From NCBI GenBank assembly GCA_050249235.1, contig JBFWQW010000049.1, positions 1-20,856 on the forward strand: 20,856 nucleotides of DNA. The letters are read 5' to 3'. Positions within the stretch are counted from its first letter, which is position 1. Each line of letters starts with the position of its first letter. Position numbers and translations under genes: made by a program. Positions 13,026 through 20,023 of the stretch are shown piece after piece. Under the pieces are notes generated by a model. The model saw only the letters and a program-made list of their open reading frames with translations. It did not search any database and was not told the DNA's origin. The stretch is from JAEKLB01 sp050249235. GTDB taxonomy: Bacteria > Actinomycetota > Acidimicrobiia > Acidimicrobiales > CADCSY01.

Positions 13026-13544
13026 GTGGAGCCCGCCGCCGAGGGACGCTGGCGGGCCGCCGGCGGTGTGGTCGGCCCGGCCGCCTTCGTCGCCGCGTGG
13101 TCGGTGCTCGGCGCGGTGAGGCCCGGCTACTCGGCGGTCCACGACCCGATCAGCCGCCTGGCCGAGGTGGGAGCCTCGACGCGGGTGCCCATGACCCTCG
13201 GCTTCCTGGCCTTCGGCGCGGGGGTGGCCGCCTACGCCGGCTCGCTGCGGCGGGCCCTCCCCGGCGGCGCCGCCACCGCGGCGGCGGCCACGGCCGCGGC
13301 CACCGTCGGGGTGGCCCTCCTCCCGCTCGGGGCGTCGTTCGGCGACGGGCCCCACGGGGTGGCCGCCGGCATCGGCTACGCCACGCTGGCCGCCGTCCCC
13401 CTCCTCGGGGCCCGGGCGCTGGCGGCCCGGGGCGAGCGGACCGCGGCGGCCTGGTCGGTGGCGAGCGGCGTCGCCGCCGCCGTCGGTCTCCTCCGGGGCC
13501 GATGGGACGGCGACCGTCCGTCACCCTCCCACCCTCCGAGGTGA
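13026..13544 (+). CDS. DUF998 family membrane protein, C-terminally shortened
   Basis: This is a 172-residue integral membrane protein with about five hydrophobic segments (roughly 12-30, 55-72, 83-102, 112-130 and 138-156). The DUF998 hallmark 'RPGYSAVHDPISRLAEVGA' lies after the first segment. Function of the family is unknown. The start is GTG 13026, favoured by the -10 box and by the first membrane segment; the longer frame from 12912 adds an unlikely arginine-rich tail. After the fifth segment the protein ends in 'GRWDGDRPSPSHPPR', so the last membrane helix usual in the family seems missing. The stop is followed at once by the palindromic element at 13544-13654, which may have cut the gene. 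Confidence 0.75.
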   Translation: MEPAAEGRWRAAGGVVGPAAFVAAWSVLGAVRPGYSAVHDPISRLAEVGASTRVPMTLGFLAFGAGVAAYAGSLRRALPGGAATAAAATAAATVGVALLPLGASFGDGPHGVAAGIGYATLAAVPLLGARALAARGERTAAAWSVASGVAAAVGLLRGRWDGDRPSPSHPPR

Positions 13545-13654
13545 GGTCAGGTCGACTCGTCAGCGAGCCGAACGAACTGGGTGCGCATCTCGCCGCTGAG
13601 CGGCGACAGGCGCACCGAGTTCATGAGGTTGAGCCGGGACGGGTGGCAGGTCAG
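13544..13654. mobile_element. MITE-like palindromic element flanked by AGGTCAG direct repeats
   Basis: AGGTCAG occurs at 13544-13550 and again at 13648-13654, enclosing 97 nt. Centred in it is a long palindrome. GAACTGGGTGCGC (13574-13586) pairs with GCGCACCGAGTTC (13610-13622), 12 of 13 bases. CGCCGC (13591-13596) pairs with GCGGCG (13600-13605) around a TGA loop. The symmetry and the 7-bp flanking repeats resemble a small non-autonomous insertion with target duplication. Because it lies between convergent genes it could equally serve as a two-way terminator. No transposase is present. Confidence 0.5.
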
Positions 13655-14517
13655 AGGGGGACGTCGGTCGGTCGGCGGGCCTCGAAGCCCCGCAGGGTGT
13701 CGTAGCCGGCCGAGCGGAGGAGGGCCCGCACGTCCTCCCGGCGGTCGGCCACGTCCGACAGGCGGTGGGCGTCGGAGGCGGTGGTGACGGGAACGTCCCG
13801 GTCCCGGAAGCGGCGCAGCAGGGGCGGGGCCGGGTAGGCCTCGCCGATCGGCTTGCGCCACCCGGCCGAGCTCACCTCGGCGGCCATGCCCGACGACGAC
13901 GCCGCCTCGGCCATGCGGTCGTAGAACTCGTCGGGCACGTCGGGCACCCGGCCGGTGACCTTGCAGAGGTCGGGATGGGCGAGGACGTCGCAGGTGCCGG
14001 TGGCGGCCAGCTCCTCGAGGCAGCGGGTGTACTGGTCCCACACCACCTCGACCCGGCGCCGGCCCCATTCCTCGTCGAAGCGGGGCACGCCCCAGTTGTC
14101 GAAGCCCCACGAGCCGATCCAGTGGACCGAACCCAGGAGCACGTCGAACGGGTAGCCGGCCAGCAGCCGGGCGACGTCGTCCATGCGGCCGGCGTAGTAG
14201 TCGACCTCGAGGCCCACCACCACGGGGAGGCCCTCGGCCCTGGCCGCCAGGGCCACCTCGACGTACCGGTCGAGGTCGGCCCCCTGGTCGCCGGACCAGA
14301 CCCTCGCCATGGTCGACGCCAGCTCCGGCTCGGGGTCGTCGTCCCACCAGCCGGCCAGCACGGCGTCGGCCTGGCGGAACCGGTGGAGGTGCTCGGTGAG
14401 GGCGATCTGGGCCACGCCCTCGGCCCGGGCCCGCTCGCAGTAGGCGGCCACCTGCTCGAGCGTCGACTCGAGCGGGCCGGCGCCGTGCTCCCAGAGGTGC
14501 AGGTGGTAGTCGAGCAC
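13651..14517 (-). CDS. PHP-domain phosphoesterase (histidinol-phosphatase-like)
   Basis: This is a 288-residue PHP-superfamily metal-dependent phosphoesterase. Ligand motifs run in order: 'DYHLHLWEHG' (His5, His7), 'LTEHLHRF' (His43), 'GLEVDYYAG' (Glu104), 'GSVHWIGSWGF' (His132), 'LAHPDLCK' (His181) and 'TTASDAHR' (Asp249, His251). This is a complete trinuclear site of the HisK/histidinol-phosphatase type, but the context has no histidine genes, so the substrate is unknown. The start is GTG 14517, the only start in frame before the HxH motif. It has no Shine-Dalgarno, but CATACT lies 6 nt upstream. It follows the ArsA-like gene pair by 17 nt. The TGA lies in the GGTCAGA of the downstream element. 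Confidence 0.88.
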   Translation of the reverse strand: MLDYHLHLWEHGAGPLESTLEQVAAYCERARAEGVAQIALTEHLHRFRQADAVLAGWWDDDPEPELASTMARVWSGDQGADLDRYVEVALAARAEGLPVVVGLEVDYYAGRMDDVARLLAGYPFDVLLGSVHWIGSWGFDNWGVPRFDEEWGRRRVEVVWDQYTRCLEELAATGTCDVLAHPDLCKVTGRVPDVPDEFYDRMAEAASSSGMAAEVSSAGWRKPIGEAYPAPPLLRRFRDRDVPVTTASDAHRLSDVADRREDVRALLRSAGYDTLRGFEARRPTDVPL

Positions 14518-14534
14518 CGGCCGAGTATGGACCG

Positions 14535-15674
14535 CTACCCCCGGAGGGCGGCGCCGACGGCCAGCAGCGAGGCCAGGTCGACGACGTCGTGGTCGAGCTG
14601 GGGCACGGCGACGACGGGGTGGCCGAGCGCCTCGAGGGACGACCGCTGGACCGCCTCCCGCTGGGCCGCCACCCGCAGCCGCCCGAAGCTCTCCCCCACC
14701 TCGGCGAGCACCCGGGCCAGCAGCTCGGGTTCGTTCGGCTCGAGCGCGGCGGCCAGCGCCGGCGCCTCGGCCTCGAGCCGGTCGGCGAGGGCGCCCTGGG
14801 CGTCGTCGAGCAGCCCGGCCGGCAGGACCTTGTTGAGCACGACGGCGCCGAGGTGGAGGCGCCGGGTGGCCAGGGCCTCGACGAAGAACGTCGCCTCCCG
14901 GACGGGCACGGCCGACAGGGTGGTGACCACCACGAACGACGTGCGGTCGTCGGCCAGCACCCGTTCGACGGCCCGGGCCCGCTCGACGAACCCGTCGTAC
15001 ATCGACTCGAGGAGCGTGAAGAACTCGGCGATGTCCCGCAGGAAGGCGGCGCCGAGCACCCGGTCGGCCACCACGTAGAAGGGCTTCGACGCCAGCCCGA
15101 GCAGGCGGTGCCGGGCCGGGGCGACGAGCAGGCGGAGGAAGCGGCTGGTGAAGAAGTCGGCCATCCGGCCCGGGGCCTCGAGGAAGTCGATGGCGTGCCG
15201 GGACGGCGGGGTGTCGACCACGATCAGGTCCCACTCGCCCGACGCGTGGAGCTCGTGGAGCCGCTCCATGGCCACGTAGTCGTGGCTCTGGACCATGCGG
15301 CCGGTGAGCGTGTCGTAGAGCGGGTTGGCGAGGATGGCGTCGCGGGTGGCGGCATCCGGGGCGTGCCGGCGGACGAGGTCGTCCCAGCCCTGCTTCGTGT
15401 CGAGCATGGCGGCCCAGAGCTCGCCCCGCGGTCGGAGCCCGGAGGCGGCGAACGCGCCGGCGGGCACCCGGGTGGCCTCGTTGCCGAGACGCCCGACGCC
15501 CATCGCGTCGGCCAGCCGCCGGGCCGGGTCGACGGTGAGCACGAGCACCCGGCCGCCGAGCTCCGTGGCGGCCAAGGTCGCCAGGGCGGCCGCGGTGGTC
15601 GTCTTTCCCACGCCGCCGGCCCCGCAGGTGACGACGATCTCCCTGGCCGCCAGCAGCTGCTCGAGCTGGCTCAC
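14535..15674 (-). CDS. ArsA/Get3-like ATPase, subunit with P-loop lysine only
   Basis: This is a 379-residue member of the ArsA/Get3 family of dimeric ATPases. The deviant Walker A reads 'CGAGGVGKTTTAA' (17-29): the P-loop Lys24 is present but the family's signature lysine position is Ala19. Other motifs are 'LTVDPARRLADAMG', 'VVDTPPSRHAIDFL' and 'VLNKVLPAGLL'. GTG 15674 overlaps the stop of the preceding ArsA-like gene as GTGA, so the two are translationally coupled and probably form a heterodimer. Actinobacteria commonly encode such pairs (BagA/BagB-type homologues in mycobacteria). No arsenical resistance genes are nearby, so an arsenite pump role is unlikely. Confidence 0.9.
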   Translation of the reverse strand: MSQLEQLLAAREIVVTCGAGGVGKTTTAAALATLAATELGGRVLVLTVDPARRLADAMGVGRLGNEATRVPAGAFAASGLRPRGELWAAMLDTKQGWDDLVRRHAPDAATRDAILANPLYDTLTGRMVQSHDYVAMERLHELHASGEWDLIVVDTPPSRHAIDFLEAPGRMADFFTSRFLRLLVAPARHRLLGLASKPFYVVADRVLGAAFLRDIAEFFTLLESMYDGFVERARAVERVLADDRTSFVVVTTLSAVPVREATFFVEALATRRLHLGAVVLNKVLPAGLLDDAQGALADRLEAEAPALAAALEPNEPELLARVLAEVGESFGRLRVAAQREAVQRSSLEALGHPVVAVPQLDHDVVDLASLLAVGAALRG

Positions 15675-16621
15675 AGCTCGTCGGCCAGGTGGTCGGCCAG
15701 GCGGTGGACGGCCCGGATGCCGGTGTCGCGAGCGAAGAGCTCTGGCAGGTAGAGCACGGGGACGCCCTCGGGAAGCCCGGCCCGCAGCGTGGCGAGGTGG
15801 GTGGCCCCCGATCGCCGCAGGCCGACGGCGAGCCGGGCGGCGTCGAGCACCACGCCGACGTCGGCGCCGACCGCGGCGCTCAGGCTGTCGACACCGTTGG
15901 TGGCCAGCCGCTCGAACGCCTCCTCCTCGGCCCGGCCGAAGAGCTCGGGCAGCACCCGGTTCACCACCACGCCGGCCAGCCCGACGTCGACGTCGTCGTC
16001 GGCCAGCCGGGCGACCAGCTCGAGCGCCTCGGTGACCGGGGTCTCCTCCGGCGTGGTCACCACCACCGCGCCCGTGGTGGCCCGGTCGCTCAGCAGCGCC
16101 GCCAGCCACTCGGCCTGCTCACGCACGAGGCCCATGGTGATGAGGTCGTCGATGGCCCGGGGGGCCCGCAGCTGGGCGATGACATGGCCCGTGGCGGGAC
16201 CGTCGACCACCACCAGGTCGTGGTCGCCGTCGCGCACCTCCCAGCCGAGCTTGCCGATGGCGAGGATCTCCCGCACGCCGGGGGCGGCGTTGGCGACGAA
16301 GTCGAAGGTGCGGGCCAGCGGGCCGATCCGGGCGACCAGCGGCAGCTTCAGCTGGAGTTGGAGGTACTCGCGCAGCGCCGACTCGGTGTCGACGGCCAGC
16401 GCCTGCAGCCCCGGCTCGACGACCTTCGGCTCGTAGGCGAGGGGACCCGTCTCGAGGACGGTGCCGAGCCCACCGGAGGGGTCGCTCTCGCACAGCAGCG
16501 TGCGGCGGCCGGTGCGGGCGGCCAGCACGGCCAACCCGGCGGCGACCGTCGTGCGGCCCACCCCTCCCTTGCCGGTGACGACGAGCAGCCGGTGGTCGAG
16601 AAGGCCGCGCGGCTCGCTCAC
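15671..16621 (-). CDS. ArsA/Get3-like ATPase, subunit with signature lysine only
   Basis: This is a 316-residue ArsA/Get3-family protein. The Walker A reads 'TGKGGVGRTTVAA' (16-28): the signature Lys18 is kept while the P-loop lysine is Arg23, the reverse of its partner. Switch regions differ too: 'CESDPSGGLG' and 'VVDGPATGHVIAQL' replace the ArsA 'DPAHSLSD' and 'DTxPTGHT' forms. 'VVNRVLPELFG' aligns with the partner's 'VLNKVLPAGLL'. The start is GTG 16621 (weak Shine-Dalgarno), 39 nt after the DUF3107 gene. Its own nucleotide hydrolysis is doubtful; a regulatory or structural half of a heterodimer is inferred. Confidence 0.9.
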   Translation of the reverse strand: MSEPRGLLDHRLLVVTGKGGVGRTTVAAGLAVLAARTGRRTLLCESDPSGGLGTVLETGPLAYEPKVVEPGLQALAVDTESALREYLQLQLKLPLVARIGPLARTFDFVANAAPGVREILAIGKLGWEVRDGDHDLVVVDGPATGHVIAQLRAPRAIDDLITMGLVREQAEWLAALLSDRATTGAVVVTTPEETPVTEALELVARLADDDVDVGLAGVVVNRVLPELFGRAEEEAFERLATNGVDSLSAAVGADVGVVLDAARLAVGLRRSGATHLATLRAGLPEGVPVLYLPELFARDTGIRAVHRLADHLADEL

Positions 16622-16660
16622 CTGCCACCGGCCCGGCCGGGCCGCCCGGCGCCGCCCGTC

Positions 16661-16897
16661 TCAGCCTCCGGCGAAGCCGATGCGCCGCTCGTTGTCGCGG
16701 GCGCCGATCTCGACGTAGGCCAGCTTGCCGGTGGGCACGCCGACCTGGCGGCCCTTCCGGTCGGTGAACCACAGGACGGACGTCTCGCCGGCGGCCAGCG
16801 CCGCCTCGACCCGGGACCGCACGGCGTCGGAGTCGTCGTCGGCCAGGTCGACCTCGATCTCCTTGGGCGAATAGGTCACACCGATGCGAACGTCCAC
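16661..16897 (-). CDS. DUF3107 family protein
   Basis: This 78-residue protein begins 'VDVRIGVTYSPKEIEVDLAD' and ends 'KLAYVEIGARDNERRIGFAGG' (written in part). It matches the actinobacterial DUF3107 family, which includes mycobacterial TB9.4. Function is unknown. The start is GTG 16897, with no Shine-Dalgarno; TACAGT 8 nt upstream suggests a leaderless or nearly leaderless transcript. The longer upstream frame is low-complexity and not convincing. It heads the unit DUF3107-ArsA-ArsA-PHP. Confidence 0.9.
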   Translation of the reverse strand: MDVRIGVTYSPKEIEVDLADDDSDAVRSRVEAALAAGETSVLWFTDRKGRQVGVPTGKLAYVEIGARDNERRIGFAGG

Positions 16898-16905
16898 GGC
16901 CGGCC

Positions 16906-16911
16906 ACTGTA
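16906..16911 (-). promoter_or_regulatory. -10 box for near-leaderless DUF3107 gene
   Basis: TACAGT (TANNNT, close to TATAAT) ends 8 nt before GTG 16897, with no ribosome binding site between. It probably drives the DUF3107-ArsA-ArsA-PHP unit. Confidence 0.55.
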
Positions 16912-17048
16912 GGGGTACCTCCCGCCGGGTCGGGCCGGCCGCCCCGATTCGCGGCTCCCGACCCGTGCCCGCCCGCCCGCCCGTCGGGGCCGGCGGCCGG
17001 GGGTGAAGCGTCCCACGAGGACGACGCCGCGCCGGCGGGACCCGGCAG

Positions 17049-17074
17049 GGAACAACGCCGCCGACCCGGTCGTT
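17049..17074 (+). promoter_or_regulatory. possible ECF sigma promoter of the pirin gene
   Basis: GGAAC at 17049-17053 and CGTT at 17071-17074 are spaced 17 nt apart, which fits the GGAAC-N16-19-GTT form used by stress ECF sigma factors such as mycobacterial SigE/SigH. The expected start near 17082 leaves a leader of about 30 nt with a Shine-Dalgarno. Confidence 0.4.
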
Positions 17075-17099
17075 GAATGGTTGACGCTTCAACCAATTC
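17075..17099 (+). promoter_or_regulatory. dyad operator upstream of pirin
   Basis: TGGTTGA (17078-17084) and TCAACCA (17089-17095) form a perfect 7-bp inverted repeat with a 4-nt centre. Allowing a 1-nt bulge, it extends to GAATGGTTGA/TCAACCAATTC. A GTTGA half-site is also repeated just upstream. Size and sequence resemble MarR-type operators; it sits over the expected transcript start, so repression is plausible. No regulator gene is nearby. Confidence 0.5.
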
Positions 17100-17112
17100 C
17101 TGGAGGCCAGCC

Positions 17113-18069
17113 ATGCCCGCGGTCACCGCCGACACCCTCACCCTCCCCCGCATCGACCGGCCCGGCCCCGACGCGATCGGACGGCCCGTCGCCGGGGTCA
17201 CCACCGCCCCCCGGGGCACCGAGGGTCTCGGCTTCCCGGTGCGCCGGGCCTTCGCCGGCGTCGACCTGGCCGACCTCGACCCGTTCATCCACATGGACGA
17301 GATGGGCGAGGTCGACTACGCGCCGGGTGAGCCCAAGGGCACCGACTGGCACCCCCACCGGGGCTTCGAGACCGTCACCTACATGATCGACGGGACGTTC
17401 CAGCACCAGGACTCGAACGGCGGTGGTGGCCTGATCGCCGACGGCGCCACCCAGTGGATGACCGCCGGCGGCGGCATCCTCCACATCGAGACCCCGCCGG
17501 AGAGGCTCGTGGTCTCGGGCGGGCGCTTCCACGGCATCCAGCTCTGGGTGAACCTGCCGGCCCGGGACAAGCTGGTGGCCCCCCGCTACCAGAGCCTCGA
17601 AGCCGACCGGGTCACGCTGCTGTCGTCCGCCGACGGCGCATCGCTCGTGCGGCTGATCGCCGGCGACGTCGGCGGCCACCGCGGGCCGGGCGCCACCTAC
17701 ACGCCGATCACGGTGGCCCACGCCACCGTGGCGCCGGGCGCCCGCCTCGAGATCCCCTGGCGGGCCGACTTCAACGCGCTCGCCTACGTGCTGGCCGGCG
17801 AGGGAATCGCCGGCGGCGACGGGCACCCCGTCGCCGCCGGGCAGCTGGTCCGGTTCGGCGCCGGCGACTCGCTGGTGCTCGGCGCCGGCCCGGCCCGTCC
17901 GGTCGAGGTCCTCCTGCTCGGGGGCCGGCCGATCCGCGAGCCCGTGGCGGCCTACGGCCCGTTCGTGATGAACACCCGGGACGAGCTGCAGCAGGCCATG
18001 GACGACTACCAGGCCGGCCGCCTCGGCCGGGTCCCGGACAACGGCCTGCGCCCCTACCGGCCCCGCTGA
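17113..18069 (+). CDS. pirin family protein
   Basis: This is a 318-residue bicupin of the pirin family; some members are metal-dependent quercetin dioxygenases and others regulators or stress proteins. The N-terminal cupin contains 'GTDWHPHRGFETVTYMIDG' with ligands His80 and His82, and 'AGGGILHIETPPE' with His124 and Glu126, a complete metal site. 'QLWVNLP' follows, as is typical. The C-terminal pirin domain spans about residues 180-290 and ends with the common 'GPFVMNTRDELQQAMDDY'. The ATG at 17113 has GGAGG with 6 nt spacing. It is transcribed alone behind a possible ECF promoter and dyad operator, which points to stress- or ligand-controlled expression. Enzymatic activity is not proven by sequence. 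Confidence 0.94.
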   Translation: MPAVTADTLTLPRIDRPGPDAIGRPVAGVTTAPRGTEGLGFPVRRAFAGVDLADLDPFIHMDEMGEVDYAPGEPKGTDWHPHRGFETVTYMIDGTFQHQDSNGGGGLIADGATQWMTAGGGILHIETPPERLVVSGGRFHGIQLWVNLPARDKLVAPRYQSLEADRVTLLSSADGASLVRLIAGDVGGHRGPGATYTPITVAHATVAPGARLEIPWRADFNALAYVLAGEGIAGGDGHPVAAGQLVRFGAGDSLVLGAGPARPVEVLLLGGRPIREPVAAYGPFVMNTRDELQQAMDDYQAGRLGRVPDNGLRPYRPR

Positions 18070-18109
18070 CGCACGGGACCACGTGTTCTGGGGGTGGGCT
18101 CCGGGCCGT

Positions 18110-19869
18110 TCAGCCGGCGGCGAGGTACTCGTCGCGCAGGACCCGCTTGTAGAGCTTCCCGTTGTCGCGGCGGGGCAACGAGTCGCGGAAGTCGAGCCGC
18201 TTCGGGACCTTGAGCTTGGCCAGCTTGGCCGTGCACTCGGCGAGGAGCTCGGCGCGGAGCTCGTCGTCGCCGTCGATGCCCGGGGCCGGCTGGACCACGG
18301 CGCACACGTGCTGGCCCCAGTCGTCGTCGGGGAGCCCGAAGACGGCGGCGTCGGCGACCTTCGGGTGCGAGCTGAGCACCGACTCGATCTCGGCCGGGTA
18401 GACGTTCACGCCGCCGGTGATGATGAGGTCGGTGCGGCGGTCGAGCAGGAAGAGCGAGCCGTCCTCGTCCTTGTAGCCGATGTCGCCGAGGCTGAAGAGG
18501 TTGCCCCGCCGGCTGTTGGCCGTCTTCTCCGGATCGCCCTTGTACTCGAAGGCGATGGGCTCGCCGGTGCCGAAGTAGATGCTGCCGGCCTCGCCCGGCG
18601 GGGCCTCGTTGCCGTCGTCGTCGAGCACGTGGACGCTGGTCCCCTCCCACGCCGTGCCCACCGTCCCCGGCTTGGCGAGCCAGTCCTCGGGCCGGGCCGT
18701 GGTGCCGCCCCCCTCGGTGCCGGCGTAGAACTCCCAGATCACCGGGCCCCACCAGTCGAGCATCCGCTGCTTGACGCCGATCGGGCAGGGGGCGGCGGCG
18801 TGCACGACGGTCTTGAGGCTGGACGTGTCGGCCGCGGCCCGCACGTCGTCGGGCAGCTCGAGGAGCCGGTGGAACTGGGTCGGCACCATGAACGTGTTGT
18901 TCACGCCGAACCGGGCGATGGCGTCGAGGGCACCCTGGGCCGTCCACCGCTCCGGCACGACGATGGCGTGGCCGAGGTGCAGGGCGTTCATGCCCCAGCC
19001 GGACGGGGCGGCGTGGTACAGCGGGCACGACACGAGGTGGACGTCGTGGCCGGGCTCCAGCTCGAAGCGGGACGCGTAGGCGATGCCGCCGAGGGCGGCC
19101 AGGTCCGGCGGGAACGAGGCCATGGCCCGGTACACGGCCTTCGGCCGGCCGGTGGTGCCGGACGTGTAGAACATCGGCCCGCCCATCACGCGGGGCTCCG
19201 GGGGCGCGTCGGAGGCCGCCGCCTTGGCCTCCTCGAGCGGGGTGAACCCGTCGATCAGGCCCCGCACGCTGAAGCGCACGGTGGGGCCGCCGGCGATGCG
19301 GGCCAGGGCACCCGTGACCCCCTCGGCGTGGCGGGCGTCGACGATCAGGCCCTTGGCCCCGGAGTCCTCGAGCAGGTAGGCCACCTCGTCGGCGACGAGG
19401 TGGAAGCTGATCGGCACCATCCGGATGCCCGACTCCTGCACGGCGAGGATCACCTCGACGGTCGCCAGCTGGTTGGGCAGGACGACGCCGACGATGTNNN
19501 NNNNNNNNNNNNNNNNNNNNNNNNNNNNNNNNNNNNNNNNNNNNNNNNNNNNNNNNNNNNNNNNNNNNNNNNNNNNNNNNNNNNNNNNNNNNNNNNNAGC
19601 AGGTAGGCCACCTCGTCGGCGACGAGGTGGAAGCTGATCGGCACCATCCGGATGCCCGACTCCTGCACGGCGAGGATCACCTCGACGGTCGCCAGCTGGT
19701 TGGGCAGGACGACGCCGACGATGTCGCCCGGGCCGATGCCGGCGTCCTTGAGCGCGTTGGCCACCCGCCGGGCGTTGCCGACGAGCTCGGCGTAGCTGAC
19801 CGGGCCGTCGTCCTGCAGCACGGCCGGCCGGCCGGGCTCGGTCGCCGCGATCTCCCACAAGCCAGCCAT
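18110..19869 (-). CDS. fatty-acyl-CoA synthetase/AMP-dependent ligase, interrupted by an assembly gap
   Basis: This adenylate-forming ligase activates carboxylic acids to acyl-CoA. It starts at ATG 19869 ('MAGLWEIAATEPGRPAV') with a GGAGGGG Shine-Dalgarno 6 nt upstream. Motifs are 'FYTSGTTGRPKAV' (A3), 'EFYAGTEGGG' (A5), 'LGDIGYKDEDG' with 'DRRTDLIITGGVNVYPAEIE' (A7-A8), and 'RRDNGKLYKR' with the A10 lysine. As written, 100 N and a 127-bp duplicate interrupt the gene and shift the frame (227 nt, not a multiple of 3). Removing those 227 nt restores one uninterrupted 510-residue protein of normal length, so the break is an artefact. Substrate is not predictable; a medium/long-chain or aromatic acid is possible. 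Confidence 0.93.
19371..19497. repeat. 127-bp duplicate at scaffold join, left copy
   Basis: This sequence is identical to 19598-19724 and abuts the N run. It is within the acyl-CoA synthetase gene and is an assembly overlap, not a biological repeat. Confidence 0.95.
19498..19597. other. assembly gap of 100 N
   Basis: Exactly 100 N, the usual placeholder for a gap of unknown size. Both flanks carry the same 127 bases, so no sequence is probably missing. Confidence 0.99.
19598..19724. repeat. 127-bp duplicate at scaffold join, right copy
   Basis: Exact copy of 19371-19497 on the other side of the N run. A length of 127 equals a k-mer size commonly used by short-read assemblers. Confidence 0.95.
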
Positions 19870-20023
19870 CGCCGTCCCCTCCCGGTCGGTCGTCCCCTTC
19901 GGGCCGGCGGCGACGGTACCGCCACCCGCCGCCGCCGTCTCCCCCGCTGTCCGCCGGGCCGGACCGCCGCGAGGGCCGTCGCTAGGGTGCGCACCGAGCG
20001 CCGACGACGCACCGGGGGGTGGC
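19870..20023. promoter_or_regulatory. divergent promoter region, acyl-CoA synthetase and CrtC-like gene
   Basis: The 154 nt contain a -10 candidate for each side: TACCGT on the minus strand (19913-19918), about 43 nt before the synthetase ATG, and TAGGGT on the plus strand (19983-19988), 35 nt before ATG 20024. Both genes have a G-rich ribosome binding site. No convincing -35 or operator is seen. Confidence 0.35.

Noticed and set aside
14535..16621. Arsenic resistance operon
   Set aside because: Two ArsA-like ATPases are present, but there is no arsB, arsC, arsR or arsD, and the Walker A changes argue against an arsenite pump.
19371..19724. Tandem domain duplication in the acyl-CoA synthetase
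   Set aside because: The copies are exactly identical, 127 bp, and separated by 100 N; this is an assembly overlap.
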